From positions 1 through 64,000 of the forward strand of contig URBQ01000005.1 in assembly GCA_900546115.1 (NCBI GenBank): DNA of 64,000 nt. The letters run 5' to 3'. The DNA is from an uncultured Collinsella sp. (lineage in GTDB: Bacteria > Actinomycetota > Coriobacteriia > Coriobacteriales > Coriobacteriaceae). Below, piece after piece: positions 24,193 through 32,231 of this stretch. Position 1 is the stretch's first letter; each line of letters begins with the position of its first letter. The notes under the pieces were generated by a model. That model made no database searches. It was not told where the DNA came from and saw only the letters and a list, made by a program, of their open reading frames with translations. Position numbers and translations under genes: made by a program.

Positions 24193-25604
24193 TATCCGAT
24201 CGCTCCTTCCATCTCGAGCTTGATCAGGTTGTTCATCTCGACGGCGTACTCCAGCGGCAGCTCCTTGGAGACCGGGTTAGCAAAGCCGTTGACGATCATG
24301 GTGCGGGCCTCTTCCTCCGAGATGCCGCGGCTCATCAGGTAGAACACCTTGTCGTCGCCGATGCGGCCGATGGTGGCCTCGTGGCCGATGTCGACGTTCT
24401 TGGCGCGGATGTCCATGGCGGGGATGGTGTCGGAGCGGCTCTGGTCATCGAGCATGAGCGACTGGCAGCTCACGGTTGCCTTGGAACCCTCTGCCTTGGG
24501 CGTGGCCACAATAGAGCTGCGGAAGGTCTGAATGCCGCCACTCTTGGAGATGCCCTTGGTCTCGACGGTTGCCGAGGTCTCGGGCGCGTTGAGCACGACC
24601 TTGCAGCCGGTATCCAGGTTCTGGCCGGCGCCGGCAAAGGTAATGCCGGTAAAGCTCGAGCGGGCGCGACGGCCGTTGAGCACGCTCATGGGGTAGAGGT
24701 AGCCCACGTGGCTGCCGAAGGAGCCACTGATCCACTCGATGTCGCCGTCCTCGTCCACGCGCGCACGCTTGGTGTTGAGGTTGTACATGTTCTTGGACCA
24801 GTTCTCGATAGTCGAGTAGCGCAGGTGCGCACGCTTGCCCACAAAGAGCTCGACGGCGCCGGCGTGGAGGTTGGCCACGTTGTACTTGGGCGCGGAGCAA
24901 CCCTCAATAAAGTGCAGGTCGGCATCGTCCTCGACGATGATGAGCGTGTGCTCAAACTGGCCGGCACCCTTGGCGTTAAGGCGGAAGTAGCTCTGCAGCG
25001 GGAAGTCGAGCTTGGTGCCCTTGGGCACGTAGACAAACGAGCCGCCCGACCATACGGCGCCGTGCAGGGCCGCAAACCTGTGGTCGGTGGGCGGGATGAG
25101 CGTCATAAACTTCTCGTGGATGAGCGGCTCCCACTGCGGGTCGTGCAGGGCCTCCTCGATGCCGGAATAGACGATACCCATCTTGGACGCGGTGTCCTGC
25201 ATGTTGTGGTAGACCAGCTCGGAGTCGTACTGCGCGCCGACGCCCGCCAGGTAGCTGCGCTCGGCCTCGGGGATGCCCAGGCGCTCAAAGGTGTTCTTGA
25301 TGTCGTCGGGCACCGACTCCCAGTCGTGCTTTTGGTCGGTGTTGGGCTTGACGTAGGTGACGATGTTGTCCATGTCCAGGCCCTCGATGGAGGGGCCCCA
25401 CGTCGGATCGGGGAAGCGGTTGAAGATCTCGAGGGACTTGAGGCGCAGGTCGAGCATCCACTGCGGTTCGTCCTTCTTGGCGCTGATCTCGCGCACGATG
25501 TCGGGCGTGATGCCGGCGTCGAGGCGCTCGAATCCCTCCTCGCCATAGGTGAAGTCGTAGAGGCTGCGGTCGATGTCCGCGACCTCGGTGCGGTTCTTGG
25601 TCAT
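24192..25604 (-). CDS. sufB: Fe-S assembly protein SufB
   Basis: The core scaffold of the SUF complex on which Fe-S clusters are built with SufC and SufD. The 470-aa size is normal. Motifs include AQYDSELVYHN, VWSGGSFVYVPKG, the FIEGCSAPKYN segment with a conserved Cys, IENWSKNMYNLNTKRA, and near the C-terminus NVDIGHEATIGRIGDDKVFY. It is the second gene of the operon, 12 bp after sufC. Confidence 0.96.
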   Translation of the reverse strand: MTKNRTEVADIDRSLYDFTYGEEGFERLDAGITPDIVREISAKKDEPQWMLDLRLKSLEIFNRFPDPTWGPSIEGLDMDNIVTYVKPNTDQKHDWESVPDDIKNTFERLGIPEAERSYLAGVGAQYDSELVYHNMQDTASKMGIVYSGIEEALHDPQWEPLIHEKFMTLIPPTDHRFAALHGAVWSGGSFVYVPKGTKLDFPLQSYFRLNAKGAGQFEHTLIIVEDDADLHFIEGCSAPKYNVANLHAGAVELFVGKRAHLRYSTIENWSKNMYNLNTKRARVDEDGDIEWISGSFGSHVGYLYPMSVLNGRRARSSFTGITFAGAGQNLDTGCKVVLNAPETSATVETKGISKSGGIQTFRSSIVATPKAEGSKATVSCQSLMLDDQSRSDTIPAMDIRAKNVDIGHEATIGRIGDDKVFYLMSRGISEEEARTMIVNGFANPVSKELPLEYAVEMNNLIKLEMEGAIG

Positions 25605-25616
25605 TACGTCGCCCCT

Positions 25617-26417
25617 TTACGCCTGCTGCTCGGCAGCGGCGGCCTCGGCCTGGGCGCGCTGCTCGGCGGCCTCGCGCTCGAAGGTCTCAAAGCCGTTCTT
25701 GTCGATCCAGGGGATGAGCGAGGCGTCGTCCTCGCGCACGATATGACCCTTGACCATAACGTGGACGCGGTCGACATCCAAGTGCTCCAGGATGCGCGTG
25801 TTGTGCGTGATGATGAGCATGGAGCCGTCGCAGCTCTTGAGGTAGGCGTCCATGCCGTGGCTGACGGTGGAAAGCGCGTCGACGTCCAGGCCTGAGTCGG
25901 TCTCGTCCAGAATGGCGAGCTTGGGCTGCAGCAGCAGAAGCTGGAGCATTTCTACCTTCTTCTTCTCGCCGCCCGAGAAGCCCACGCCCAGCTCGCGGTT
26001 GAGGTAGGCGGTATCCATGTTGAGCTCGGCCGCGAGCTCTTTGACGCGACGGCGGAACTCCTTGCCCTTCATCTCCAGACCGGGGCGGCCGGCGATGCTG
26101 GCGCGCAAAAAGCTCGACAGCGGCACGCCCGGGATCTCGACCGGGGCCTGGAAGCTCAGGAACAGGCCGGCACGCGAGCGCTTGTCGGTGGTGAGCTCGG
26201 TGATGTCCTGGCCGTCAAAGACAATACGGCCGTCGTTGACGGTGTAGACGGGGTCGCCCATGACCAGGTGGCCAAGGGTGGACTTGCCGGCGCCGTTGGG
26301 TCCCATCAGCACGTGGGTCTCGCCGGCGGCGACGTTGAGGTTGACGTTGTGGAGGATGGTCTTCTCGTCCACGGAGGCGGTCAGACCTTCGATGGAAAGC
26401 AGCGGATTTGCGCTCAT
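25617..26417 (-). CDS. sufC: SUF system ATPase SufC
   Basis: An ABC-type cytoplasmic ATPase that drives SufBD rearrangement. The 266-aa protein shows Walker A GPNGAGKSTL, the ABC signature variant FSGGEKKKVEM, Walker B LAILDETDSGLD and the H-loop in MLIITHNTRIL, all as in SufC. The C-terminus carries an Ala/Glu/Gln-rich tail of about 25 residues. The ATG at 26417 follows GAGAGGGG; an in-frame ATG ten codons upstream lacks a site. It is the promoter-proximal gene. Confidence 0.95.
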   Translation of the reverse strand: MSANPLLSIEGLTASVDEKTILHNVNLNVAAGETHVLMGPNGAGKSTLGHLVMGDPVYTVNDGRIVFDGQDITELTTDKRSRAGLFLSFQAPVEIPGVPLSSFLRASIAGRPGLEMKGKEFRRRVKELAAELNMDTAYLNRELGVGFSGGEKKKVEMLQLLLLQPKLAILDETDSGLDVDALSTVSHGMDAYLKSCDGSMLIITHNTRILEHLDVDRVHVMVKGHIVREDDASLIPWIDKNGFETFEREAAEQRAQAEAAAAEQQA

Positions 26418-26481
26418 GCTGCCCCTCTCTGTATATGGTGTACTCATGGGTGTGCGAAACCCTAGGAATCTTCTCGGAATA

Positions 26482-26525
26482 AAGTTACTATGGGTTTGGC
26501 GTTAGTCAAGGGAAAACCCGACTAA
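26482..26525 (-). promoter_or_regulatory. suf operon promoter with overlapping dyad operator
   Basis: On the minus strand TTGACT (26504-26509) and TAACTT (26482-26487) stand 16 bp apart. The -35 lies inside the dyad TTAGTC-N12-GACTAA (26502-26525), whose inner GGGAAAACCC adds symmetry. This arrangement is what a repressor of the neighbouring Rrf2 type would need; binding itself is inferred. Confidence 0.55.
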
Positions 26526-26545
26526 TCCACTCGACTTTTCAAATT

Positions 26546-26622
26546 CTGGGACAACATAACCTGTTGTGTTTGTCCCATTTACTTAAGAAATGGGACAAAC
26601 AAACCTGGTTATGTTGTCCCAG
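26546..26622. repeat. 77-bp near-perfect palindrome upstream of the Rrf2-type gene
   Basis: Left arm begins CTGGGACAACATAACC and continues to TTTGTCCCATTT; right arm is its reverse complement, from AAATGGGACAAA to GGTTATGTTGTCCCAG. By eye 33 of 38 positions pair, with the mismatches clustered in one 7-base patch and at the turn. It ends 20 bp before the start of the Rrf2-type gene and would lie in its leader or promoter. Confidence 0.85.
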
Positions 26623-26641
26623 ATGCGATGGGAGGGTAGGT

Positions 26642-27073
26642 ATGCTCATTTCTTCCAAGGGCCGCTATGCCCTCCGGCTGATGATCTATATCGCGGCGCT
26701 GGGCGACGCCGAGGGCAAGATTGCCCTGCGCGAGGTTGCCGACCGCGAGCGTATCTCGCAAAAGTATCTGGAACAGCTGGTTCGTCCACTTATGAAGGCT
26801 GGCCTGCTTAAGAGCGTGCGCGGCAAGGGCGGCGGCTACATGATGGCCAAGGATCCATCCGAGGTGCGTGCTGGCGACATCCTGCGCGCTGTCGAGGGCA
26901 GTACTGCTCCGGTGGCGTGCGATGGTATCGACAACAGCTGCGCCCGCAGCGATCTCTGCTCGACCGTCAAATTCTGGCGCGGTCTGGACGACGTGATCGA
27001 AAAGTACGTCGACGGCGTGACGTTGGCCGACCTTGCTGCCGTCCCCGAGATTAACTTTGACATCAAGCAGTAG
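26642..27073 (+). CDS. Rrf2-family transcriptional regulator, probable suf regulator
   Basis: A 143-aa winged-helix regulator divergent from sufC. The DNA-binding part reads MLISSKGRYALRLMIYIA...ISQKYLEQLVRPLMKAGL, followed by the wing VRGKGGGYMMAKDP. Three cysteines near residues 92-107 (ACDGIDNSCARSDLC) sit where IscR-type proteins bind a [2Fe-2S] cluster. The likely role is sensing Fe-S status and repressing suf. The ATG at 26642 has GGGAGGG upstream; a longer frame from 26564 would pass through the palindrome and is rejected. Confidence 0.9.
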   Translation: MLISSKGRYALRLMIYIAALGDAEGKIALREVADRERISQKYLEQLVRPLMKAGLLKSVRGKGGGYMMAKDPSEVRAGDILRAVEGSTAPVACDGIDNSCARSDLCSTVKFWRGLDDVIEKYVDGVTLADLAAVPEINFDIKQ

Positions 27074-27126
27074 GTCGAGCGCAATTCCTTAAGATTTCGC
27101 GGAGGGTTGTTGCCGTTTACCGAGGG

Positions 27127-27159
27127 GTTGTTGTGCAACAACGGGCGAGCTGCAATACT
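27127..27159 (+). promoter_or_regulatory. Candidate promoter with dyad over the -35
   Basis: TTGTGC (27131-27136) and AATACT (27154-27159) are 17 bp apart. The perfect dyad GTTGTTGTGCAACAAC (27127-27142) covers the -35, so it may be an operator for the secreted protein gene at 27213. Confidence 0.45.
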
Positions 27160-27212
27160 TATTTTTATCTTTGCAAACTGCACTTTAACTACACCAATGC
27201 AGGGAGGATCTT

Positions 27213-29021
27213 ATGCAGGCCAAGCATTCTGCGATTGTCGCGGGCCTGACGCTGGCGCTTTCGTTTGGCGCCGTTTCCGCGCCGGCACCCGCCGCTGCCG
27301 AGGAGCCCACGCCGGGCGTTGCCTCGGATGCGACCGATATCGATAAGGGTCTCTATACCCAGCAGTCCTTTTCGGGCGTGCTGAGGTCGGTCCAGGGTGT
27401 TTCGTTTGTTAACGTGACTCCTGAGATGAAGTACTTCACCAAATATGAGAGTCACGGCAACTATAACCAGGGCTTTTCGTACGGTGACGGTTATAACGCG
27501 CTGGGTTATTACCAGTTCGACCGTCGTTGGTCGCTCATTCCGTTTATGAAGCAGGCCTACAACTACAACCCCGAAAAATACAGCATGCTCAAGGATGCGA
27601 TTGATCGCGGCAGCGAGATTTCCAACATGAGCAATGCCATGTACGAGAACGGCCAGCTCACCGAGTTGGGCCGTATTGCGCAGGAGGCCTTCCAGGGCGC
27701 TTATAACATCGATCCTGTTGAGTTCTCAGCTCTTCAAGATGCCTATGCGTACAACTCGTACTATGCGGTGACCGAGGCGTGGCTCAAGAGTGGCCTGGGC
27801 ATTGATATTTCGGGCCGTGCCGATTGCGTTAAGGGCATGGTGTGGAGCATCACCAACATGTGCGGCACCGGTGGCTGCAGGGACTTCTTCCGTTGGGCGA
27901 ATCTCTCCAACGATATGTCCGACCGCGAGTTTGTGACGGCGCTTTCCAACAGTGTGGTCAATAACGTGGCGACCAAGTATTCGAGCCAGCCCCAGTATCA
28001 TGAGGGCTGGAAGAACCGCTACCGCAATGAGCTGAAGGACTGCTTGGTTTATATCGCCGAGGACGAGGCCGCTGCGACGCCCGTGCAGCCCGAACCTACG
28101 CCGGCGCCCTCGCCGACGCCTGATTCGAATGACGACTCGAGCGACGATGCCAACGATGACAGGATGGATGCGCCCTCGACCGGTGCTGACGGTGATGGCT
28201 CTGCTGGTGGCACTACCAACAACGGCTCTACCTCGAACGGTTCCGATTCAAACGGCTCTGCTGCGGGCGATTCGTCTTCAAGCTCTGCCGGCAATACGGA
28301 CAGCGACGCTTCTGGTTCGACCGGCGCTGGCACCTCTAACTCATCCACCGGCTCGAGCGATTCGTCCGTTGGCACCGGCTCTAACAACGGCTCCGGCTCT
28401 GACGCAACCCCTGGTTCCGATGCTTCCAAGGATGACTCGAATAAGGCGCCGGACGTTCCCGTTGCTTCGCCGGACAAGAAGCCTTCTTTCTCCGAGCAGC
28501 TTGGCTCTACGCTGGGCTCTTCGCTGATGGCTGGCGTCAATAACGGCTCGACCCAGAACAAGGGCAACTCTGATCAGGTTTCCACGGAAAAGATCGAAGC
28601 CGCAAAGGGCGACTCCAAGGACAAGGCTTCCGAGAAGACCGAATCCGATAAGGGTTCTAGCTCTGAGGAGAAGAGCGACAAGTCCGAACAGAAGAAGGAC
28701 GAGGATAAGAAGTCTGAATCTGAGGAGAAGGACAAGAGCAAGGCCGAGGGCGAAAAGAAACAGTCCGAAGACGACGACAAGAGCGGTGCTGACAACCAGG
28801 TCCAAGAGCAAAATGACTCCAAAATCGTGACCACCACGACCACGACGACTACAACTACCAAGTCCTCGGGCGGCAACATGCCCAAGACGGGCGATCTGAT
28901 TGTGATGGCGAGCCTTGCCAGCGCGAGCTTGGCCACACTGGGCGCTACGTCTATCGTAAGTGGTAAGCATAAGCTCGATCAGCAGAAGAAGGCTTCTGGG
29001 GAGGACGGCTCGGAGGAGTAA
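27213..29021 (+). CDS. Secreted, probably wall-anchored VgrG-related/lysozyme-like protein
   Basis: A 602-aa exported protein. Residues 1-29 form a signal peptide ending APAAAEE. Residues about 65-275 form a globular domain with KYFTKYESHGNYNQG and YNALGYYQFDRRW. It resembles the domain annotated in Coriobacteriia as VgrG-related, and the Glu in KYESHG sits like a lysozyme-type catalytic acid. Residues about 290-540 are a Ser/Asn/Asp/Gly- then Lys/Glu/Ser-rich linker, ending in a run of Thr. The C-terminus has a sortase-like signal: MPKTGD, a hydrophobic stretch, and a charged tail. The tail is longer than usual and starts with Met instead of Leu. GGGAGG precedes the ATG. Confidence 0.75.
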   Translation: MQAKHSAIVAGLTLALSFGAVSAPAPAAAEEPTPGVASDATDIDKGLYTQQSFSGVLRSVQGVSFVNVTPEMKYFTKYESHGNYNQGFSYGDGYNALGYYQFDRRWSLIPFMKQAYNYNPEKYSMLKDAIDRGSEISNMSNAMYENGQLTELGRIAQEAFQGAYNIDPVEFSALQDAYAYNSYYAVTEAWLKSGLGIDISGRADCVKGMVWSITNMCGTGGCRDFFRWANLSNDMSDREFVTALSNSVVNNVATKYSSQPQYHEGWKNRYRNELKDCLVYIAEDEAAATPVQPEPTPAPSPTPDSNDDSSDDANDDRMDAPSTGADGDGSAGGTTNNGSTSNGSDSNGSAAGDSSSSSAGNTDSDASGSTGAGTSNSSTGSSDSSVGTGSNNGSGSDATPGSDASKDDSNKAPDVPVASPDKKPSFSEQLGSTLGSSLMAGVNNGSTQNKGNSDQVSTEKIEAAKGDSKDKASEKTESDKGSSSEEKSDKSEQKKDEDKKSESEEKDKSKAEGEKKQSEDDDKSGADNQVQEQNDSKIVTTTTTTTTTTKSSGGNMPKTGDLIVMASLASASLATLGATSIVSGKHKLDQQKKASGEDGSEE

Positions 29022-29051
29022 TCTTCTAGATCGTTTTCTATAAGAGTTTGG

Positions 29052-29089
29052 GACGGGGTCCGGTGCGGCGGCATCGGGCCCCGTTTTTG
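29052..29089 (+). terminator. Terminator of the wall-anchored protein gene
   Basis: ACGGGGTCCGGTGC pairs with GCATCGGGCCCCGT (two imperfect pairs), followed by TTTTTG. Confidence 0.85.
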
Positions 29090-29221
29090 TTGTGCAACGA
29101 TTTGTTATGCCCCCTCGGGGGTCTGCTGCTACCGTTGCCCGAAACGTTTGCATGTCGATATTGTTGCGCTCTACCCGCTCGCTACAATGGGCATCGTGCT
29201 GCGTTAGAAGGAGAGTTTACG

Positions 29222-31021
29222 GTGTCTGAACAGGCGAATTATGGTGTTGCTCATGCGTTTGGCGCACGGTTGCTCAGTTATGCGGATAACGCAGCTCTGC
29301 CGGTTGATGTACACGACTTTTCCGATGCAATCAATCGGTGTTTACTCGTCGATAAGACTATGTTTATTGCCGATATATTGGACAGCGAAGCACTTGTTGC
29401 GGTTTGCTGTCGGCCCAAGGGTTTTGGCAAGAGCATGAATCTATCGATGCTCAAATGCTATTTGGAACGACCTGATCACCGGCGGCCGGATCGAAGCCCG
29501 TTCGTCGGCTCCCAGATTTGGCAGGCGGGCGGCGGTCACTATCGTGATGAGTACGCGTGTTATCCGATCATCACGCTCGACTTTTCAGCTGCCGCTGCGG
29601 GGCGCGACGCCGATGCTGCGGCGGCTATTCGCAGCGCTGTCGCGAACGAGTGCGCCCGATTGCTGCCGCTGCTTGCCGCACCTGATCTGTCAAGACGTGA
29701 AGTCCGTCTTATCGAGAGGGCGGCGCGTGGGGTGGCCAGCGATAAGGAGATCGATGCGGCGCTTGGCGTGCTTATCAAGCTGCTCCAGGCAGCTTTCGAT
29801 GAGCAGGTTGTTCTTCTGATAGACGACTACGACGCGGTATGTCCAAAGCGTTTGGACGCTAAGGACGACGGTAGCGTGGATTCCCTAGAGTCGCTCAGCC
29901 GAATGTTGTTCGACACCATTGCCGATGCCGGCGACTCGTTGCGATTGACGTGTCTGATGGGCGAGCGCCCCGGTCATGCCGAGTTTGCGTTGTCCCAACG
30001 TGGGGTTTCCTGTCGGTCGGCGACAGCGTTGTCGAGTTGGTGTGATCGATGGTTCGGTTTTTCGGACGACGAAGTCCAAGTGCTGTTGGATTGCATCGGT
30101 CGCAACGGCTGTCTGGATGACGCGCGTGAGTGGCTCGAGGGCTATCTGTTTGGTGGTTTTTATTGCTCGAGCCCGGAGCGCGTGGTGGACTACGCACAGC
30201 GCGATTGCGTCGCGCCCGTTCGGGCGGATCTGTATGGTTACGCCGACCGTCTGAGCGCATGCGTCGGTGACTGGAATCTCATGCGCCTGTCCGCATTGTT
30301 CGATTTGGTTGAGCCGCATGGGTTTATTGAGGCGCCAGTGCATGTGCATGCCGAGGAGGTCGATGCCGCCAAGCCCGAAGATATCTGGACTGCGCTGTAT
30401 CTGTCTGGATTTCTTACGACGGACATGACAGGGCATTCGGAGGACGGCGCGTGCCTTCGTTCCCTGCGCCTGCCTAACAACGAAGTGCGTCAGGCGCTCC
30501 GTCTTGTAATTCTGGAATGGTTTGAGTGCGCCGTTGAGGACGTTGGAGTTATCGACTCGTTCCATGACGGGTTGTGTCGAGGAGACGAGGACGCTGTAAA
30601 GCAAGCTTTGAGCTGTGCTATCGGCGATCTGGGCATCGATGTGGACAAATCAGATATGCCGACAGCCTATCATCTGGCGCTGCAGGGGCTTTGCTTTGGA
30701 CTGTCCGGCTATTGCAATCCCAGCTCCAAGCGAAGTGGCGTCTCGGATCGCTGGGATATCCAGGTGATTCCCACCGGTCGGGTGTTTGACGTGGCCGACA
30801 CGCTCGGCATGCTCGATGAGCGACCGCTCATTACGATCAACATGTTGTATGACCCTGGCGTCGATGCCCTGGGCCTGGAACTGTTAGCGGTTCAGGCGCT
30901 GCTCGACATAGAGCGCGACGGCATCGATGATATCCGCGTGCCGCGCCCCGCCGTCGGGCGCATGCGTTGGGGCTTTGGTTTTGACGGTCAGCGTGTGTCC
31001 GTGGTGTGTCAACGACTGTAG
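29222..31021 (+). CDS. AAA-ATPase-like / PD-(D/E)XK-like family protein
   Basis: A 599-aa cytoplasmic protein of the AAA-ATPase-like (PF09820-type) group. It has an early ALPVDVHDFSDAINR region, a P-loop variant CRPKGFGKSMNLSML near residue 65-80 and a Walker-B-like VVLLIDDYDAVCP near 200. The C-terminal part corresponds to the nuclease-like domain normally paired with it (YHLALQGLCFGLSGY, then WDIQVIPTGRV). The usual Glu before the YDI-like motif and the ExK motif are not evident, so nuclease activity is doubtful. The chosen start is GTG at 29222, preceded by AAGGAGAG; the frame is open further upstream but without a site. This family is abundant in gut anaerobes, and its function is unproven. 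Confidence 0.75.
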   Translation: MSEQANYGVAHAFGARLLSYADNAALPVDVHDFSDAINRCLLVDKTMFIADILDSEALVAVCCRPKGFGKSMNLSMLKCYLERPDHRRPDRSPFVGSQIWQAGGGHYRDEYACYPIITLDFSAAAAGRDADAAAAIRSAVANECARLLPLLAAPDLSRREVRLIERAARGVASDKEIDAALGVLIKLLQAAFDEQVVLLIDDYDAVCPKRLDAKDDGSVDSLESLSRMLFDTIADAGDSLRLTCLMGERPGHAEFALSQRGVSCRSATALSSWCDRWFGFSDDEVQVLLDCIGRNGCLDDAREWLEGYLFGGFYCSSPERVVDYAQRDCVAPVRADLYGYADRLSACVGDWNLMRLSALFDLVEPHGFIEAPVHVHAEEVDAAKPEDIWTALYLSGFLTTDMTGHSEDGACLRSLRLPNNEVRQALRLVILEWFECAVEDVGVIDSFHDGLCRGDEDAVKQALSCAIGDLGIDVDKSDMPTAYHLALQGLCFGLSGYCNPSSKRSGVSDRWDIQVIPTGRVFDVADTLGMLDERPLITINMLYDPGVDALGLELLAVQALLDIERDGIDDIRVPRPAVGRMRWGFGFDGQRVSVVCQRL

Positions 31022-31041
31022 CGGCGGGTGAAAGCCCTTTA

Positions 31042-32061
31042 CTACTCGGCGTCCTTCAGGGGCGGCATGGGCTTCCAGTTGGGATCCTTAACGATCTTGC
31101 GTGCGTCCTTCATGCCACGGCGCAGCGCCGGAATACCGGTCTTAAAGCATTTGTCGACTGCTGCCAGACGAATGAACTCCTTGCAGAAGGTCGCGGCATT
31201 GCCCAGACGGAACAGCACGGGGTGGTAGTCGCCGTAGATCTGCATGTAGCGTGCCAGATAACCGCGGTTGCGCATGATGTAGTAGCGGTTGGTGTCGCTC
31301 GTGGAGTTGAGCTGGCGCTTGCCGGCGATATCCCAGTTAGAGACGGCGCGGGCGCGCTTGAGCACCACGTCGGCAACCACGGCGGCGGGGAAGTGCTGGC
31401 TGGCCACGTAGCCGTAGCAGGCATCGTCGCCGTAGATAAAGAAGCGCGCGTCGGGCAGGCCAATCTTGTCGACCACGCGGCGCGAGAACATGCCGCCCTC
31501 AAAGCACAGTTGGTTCATGGTGCGGTAGCCCTCGGGTCCCAAATCCCACTTGGCGATGGGGTTAGGGATGCCGAGCGAAAGGATGAGCTGGTACTGCCAA
31601 AAGAAGGCGCCGCCGTCAAAGTCCAGGCGCGAACCCTGAATGACGTCGTAACAGTCGGTCCACTTGGCCAAGCGCTCGATGCCTTCGGGGATGACGAGCA
31701 CGTCGTCGTCCATCACCCAGAACCACTGGGCGCCCAGGTCGTAGGCGCATTTGGTGCCGGCGGAGAAGCCACCCGCGCCGCCACCGTTTTCAAGCTGCGG
31801 CGCGTATATAACGCGGTCGGTGCCACCCTGTGAATCGGGCTGGTCGGTGTCGATGCCCCACAGGTTGGCGAGGCGCTCGTTAAATGCGGTGCACATGGCC
31901 TCGGTCTCGCGCGAATTCTCGTTATCGACAATCACGATGCGCCAGGGCGTTGCCGTAAGCTCGGTCATGGAGTCGAACAGGTTGGCCAGGAGCTCCTGAC
32001 GCTTGTACGTGACGACAACGATGGCGAGCTTATCGATGGGGGCGGGAAGGGTTGAAGGCAT
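31042..32061 (-). CDS. Family 2 glycosyltransferase, galactofuranosyl/rhamnosyl-transferase-like
   Basis: A 339-aa GT-A enzyme, expected to add a sugar to a lipid-linked or surface glycan on the cytoplasmic side. AIVVVTYKRQELLANL opens the nucleotide-binding fold, IVIVDNENS follows, and the metal-binding motif is WVMDDDVLVIPE. NGGGAGGFSAGTK and the later FIYGDDACYGY are typical of the GlfT1-like/rhamnosyltransferase branch. The ATG at 32061 has AAAGGAT about eleven bases upstream; an upstream frame to 32196 lacks a site. It faces the opposite way from the AAA-ATPase-like gene and runs in the same direction as the acyltransferase upstream. Confidence 0.85.
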   Translation of the reverse strand: MPSTLPAPIDKLAIVVVTYKRQELLANLFDSMTELTATPWRIVIVDNENSRETEAMCTAFNERLANLWGIDTDQPDSQGGTDRVIYAPQLENGGGAGGFSAGTKCAYDLGAQWFWVMDDDVLVIPEGIERLAKWTDCYDVIQGSRLDFDGGAFFWQYQLILSLGIPNPIAKWDLGPEGYRTMNQLCFEGGMFSRRVVDKIGLPDARFFIYGDDACYGYVASQHFPAAVVADVVLKRARAVSNWDIAGKRQLNSTSDTNRYYIMRNRGYLARYMQIYGDYHPVLFRLGNAATFCKEFIRLAAVDKCFKTGIPALRRGMKDARKIVKDPNWKPMPPLKDAE

Positions 32062-32231
32062 GGGGCAATATATCCTTTCACGCGCGGCGGGCGAGTGCTG
32101 CGCGGAAGCTATCGAATACGTCCTTGGGACTGTCCTATTGTAAAGGCTCACCGCACCTTGACGGCAAGCTTTGAATAAAACGCAGGAACCTGCCACGGGT
32201 TTAGCGGCTTTGGCGTTTGACGGCAGCGTGT

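Noticed and set aside
26564..26641. Extended N-terminus of the Rrf2-type regulator
   Set aside because: It would translate half of the palindrome and lacks a ribosome site; the ATG at 26642 has GGGAGGG and gives the normal family N-terminus.
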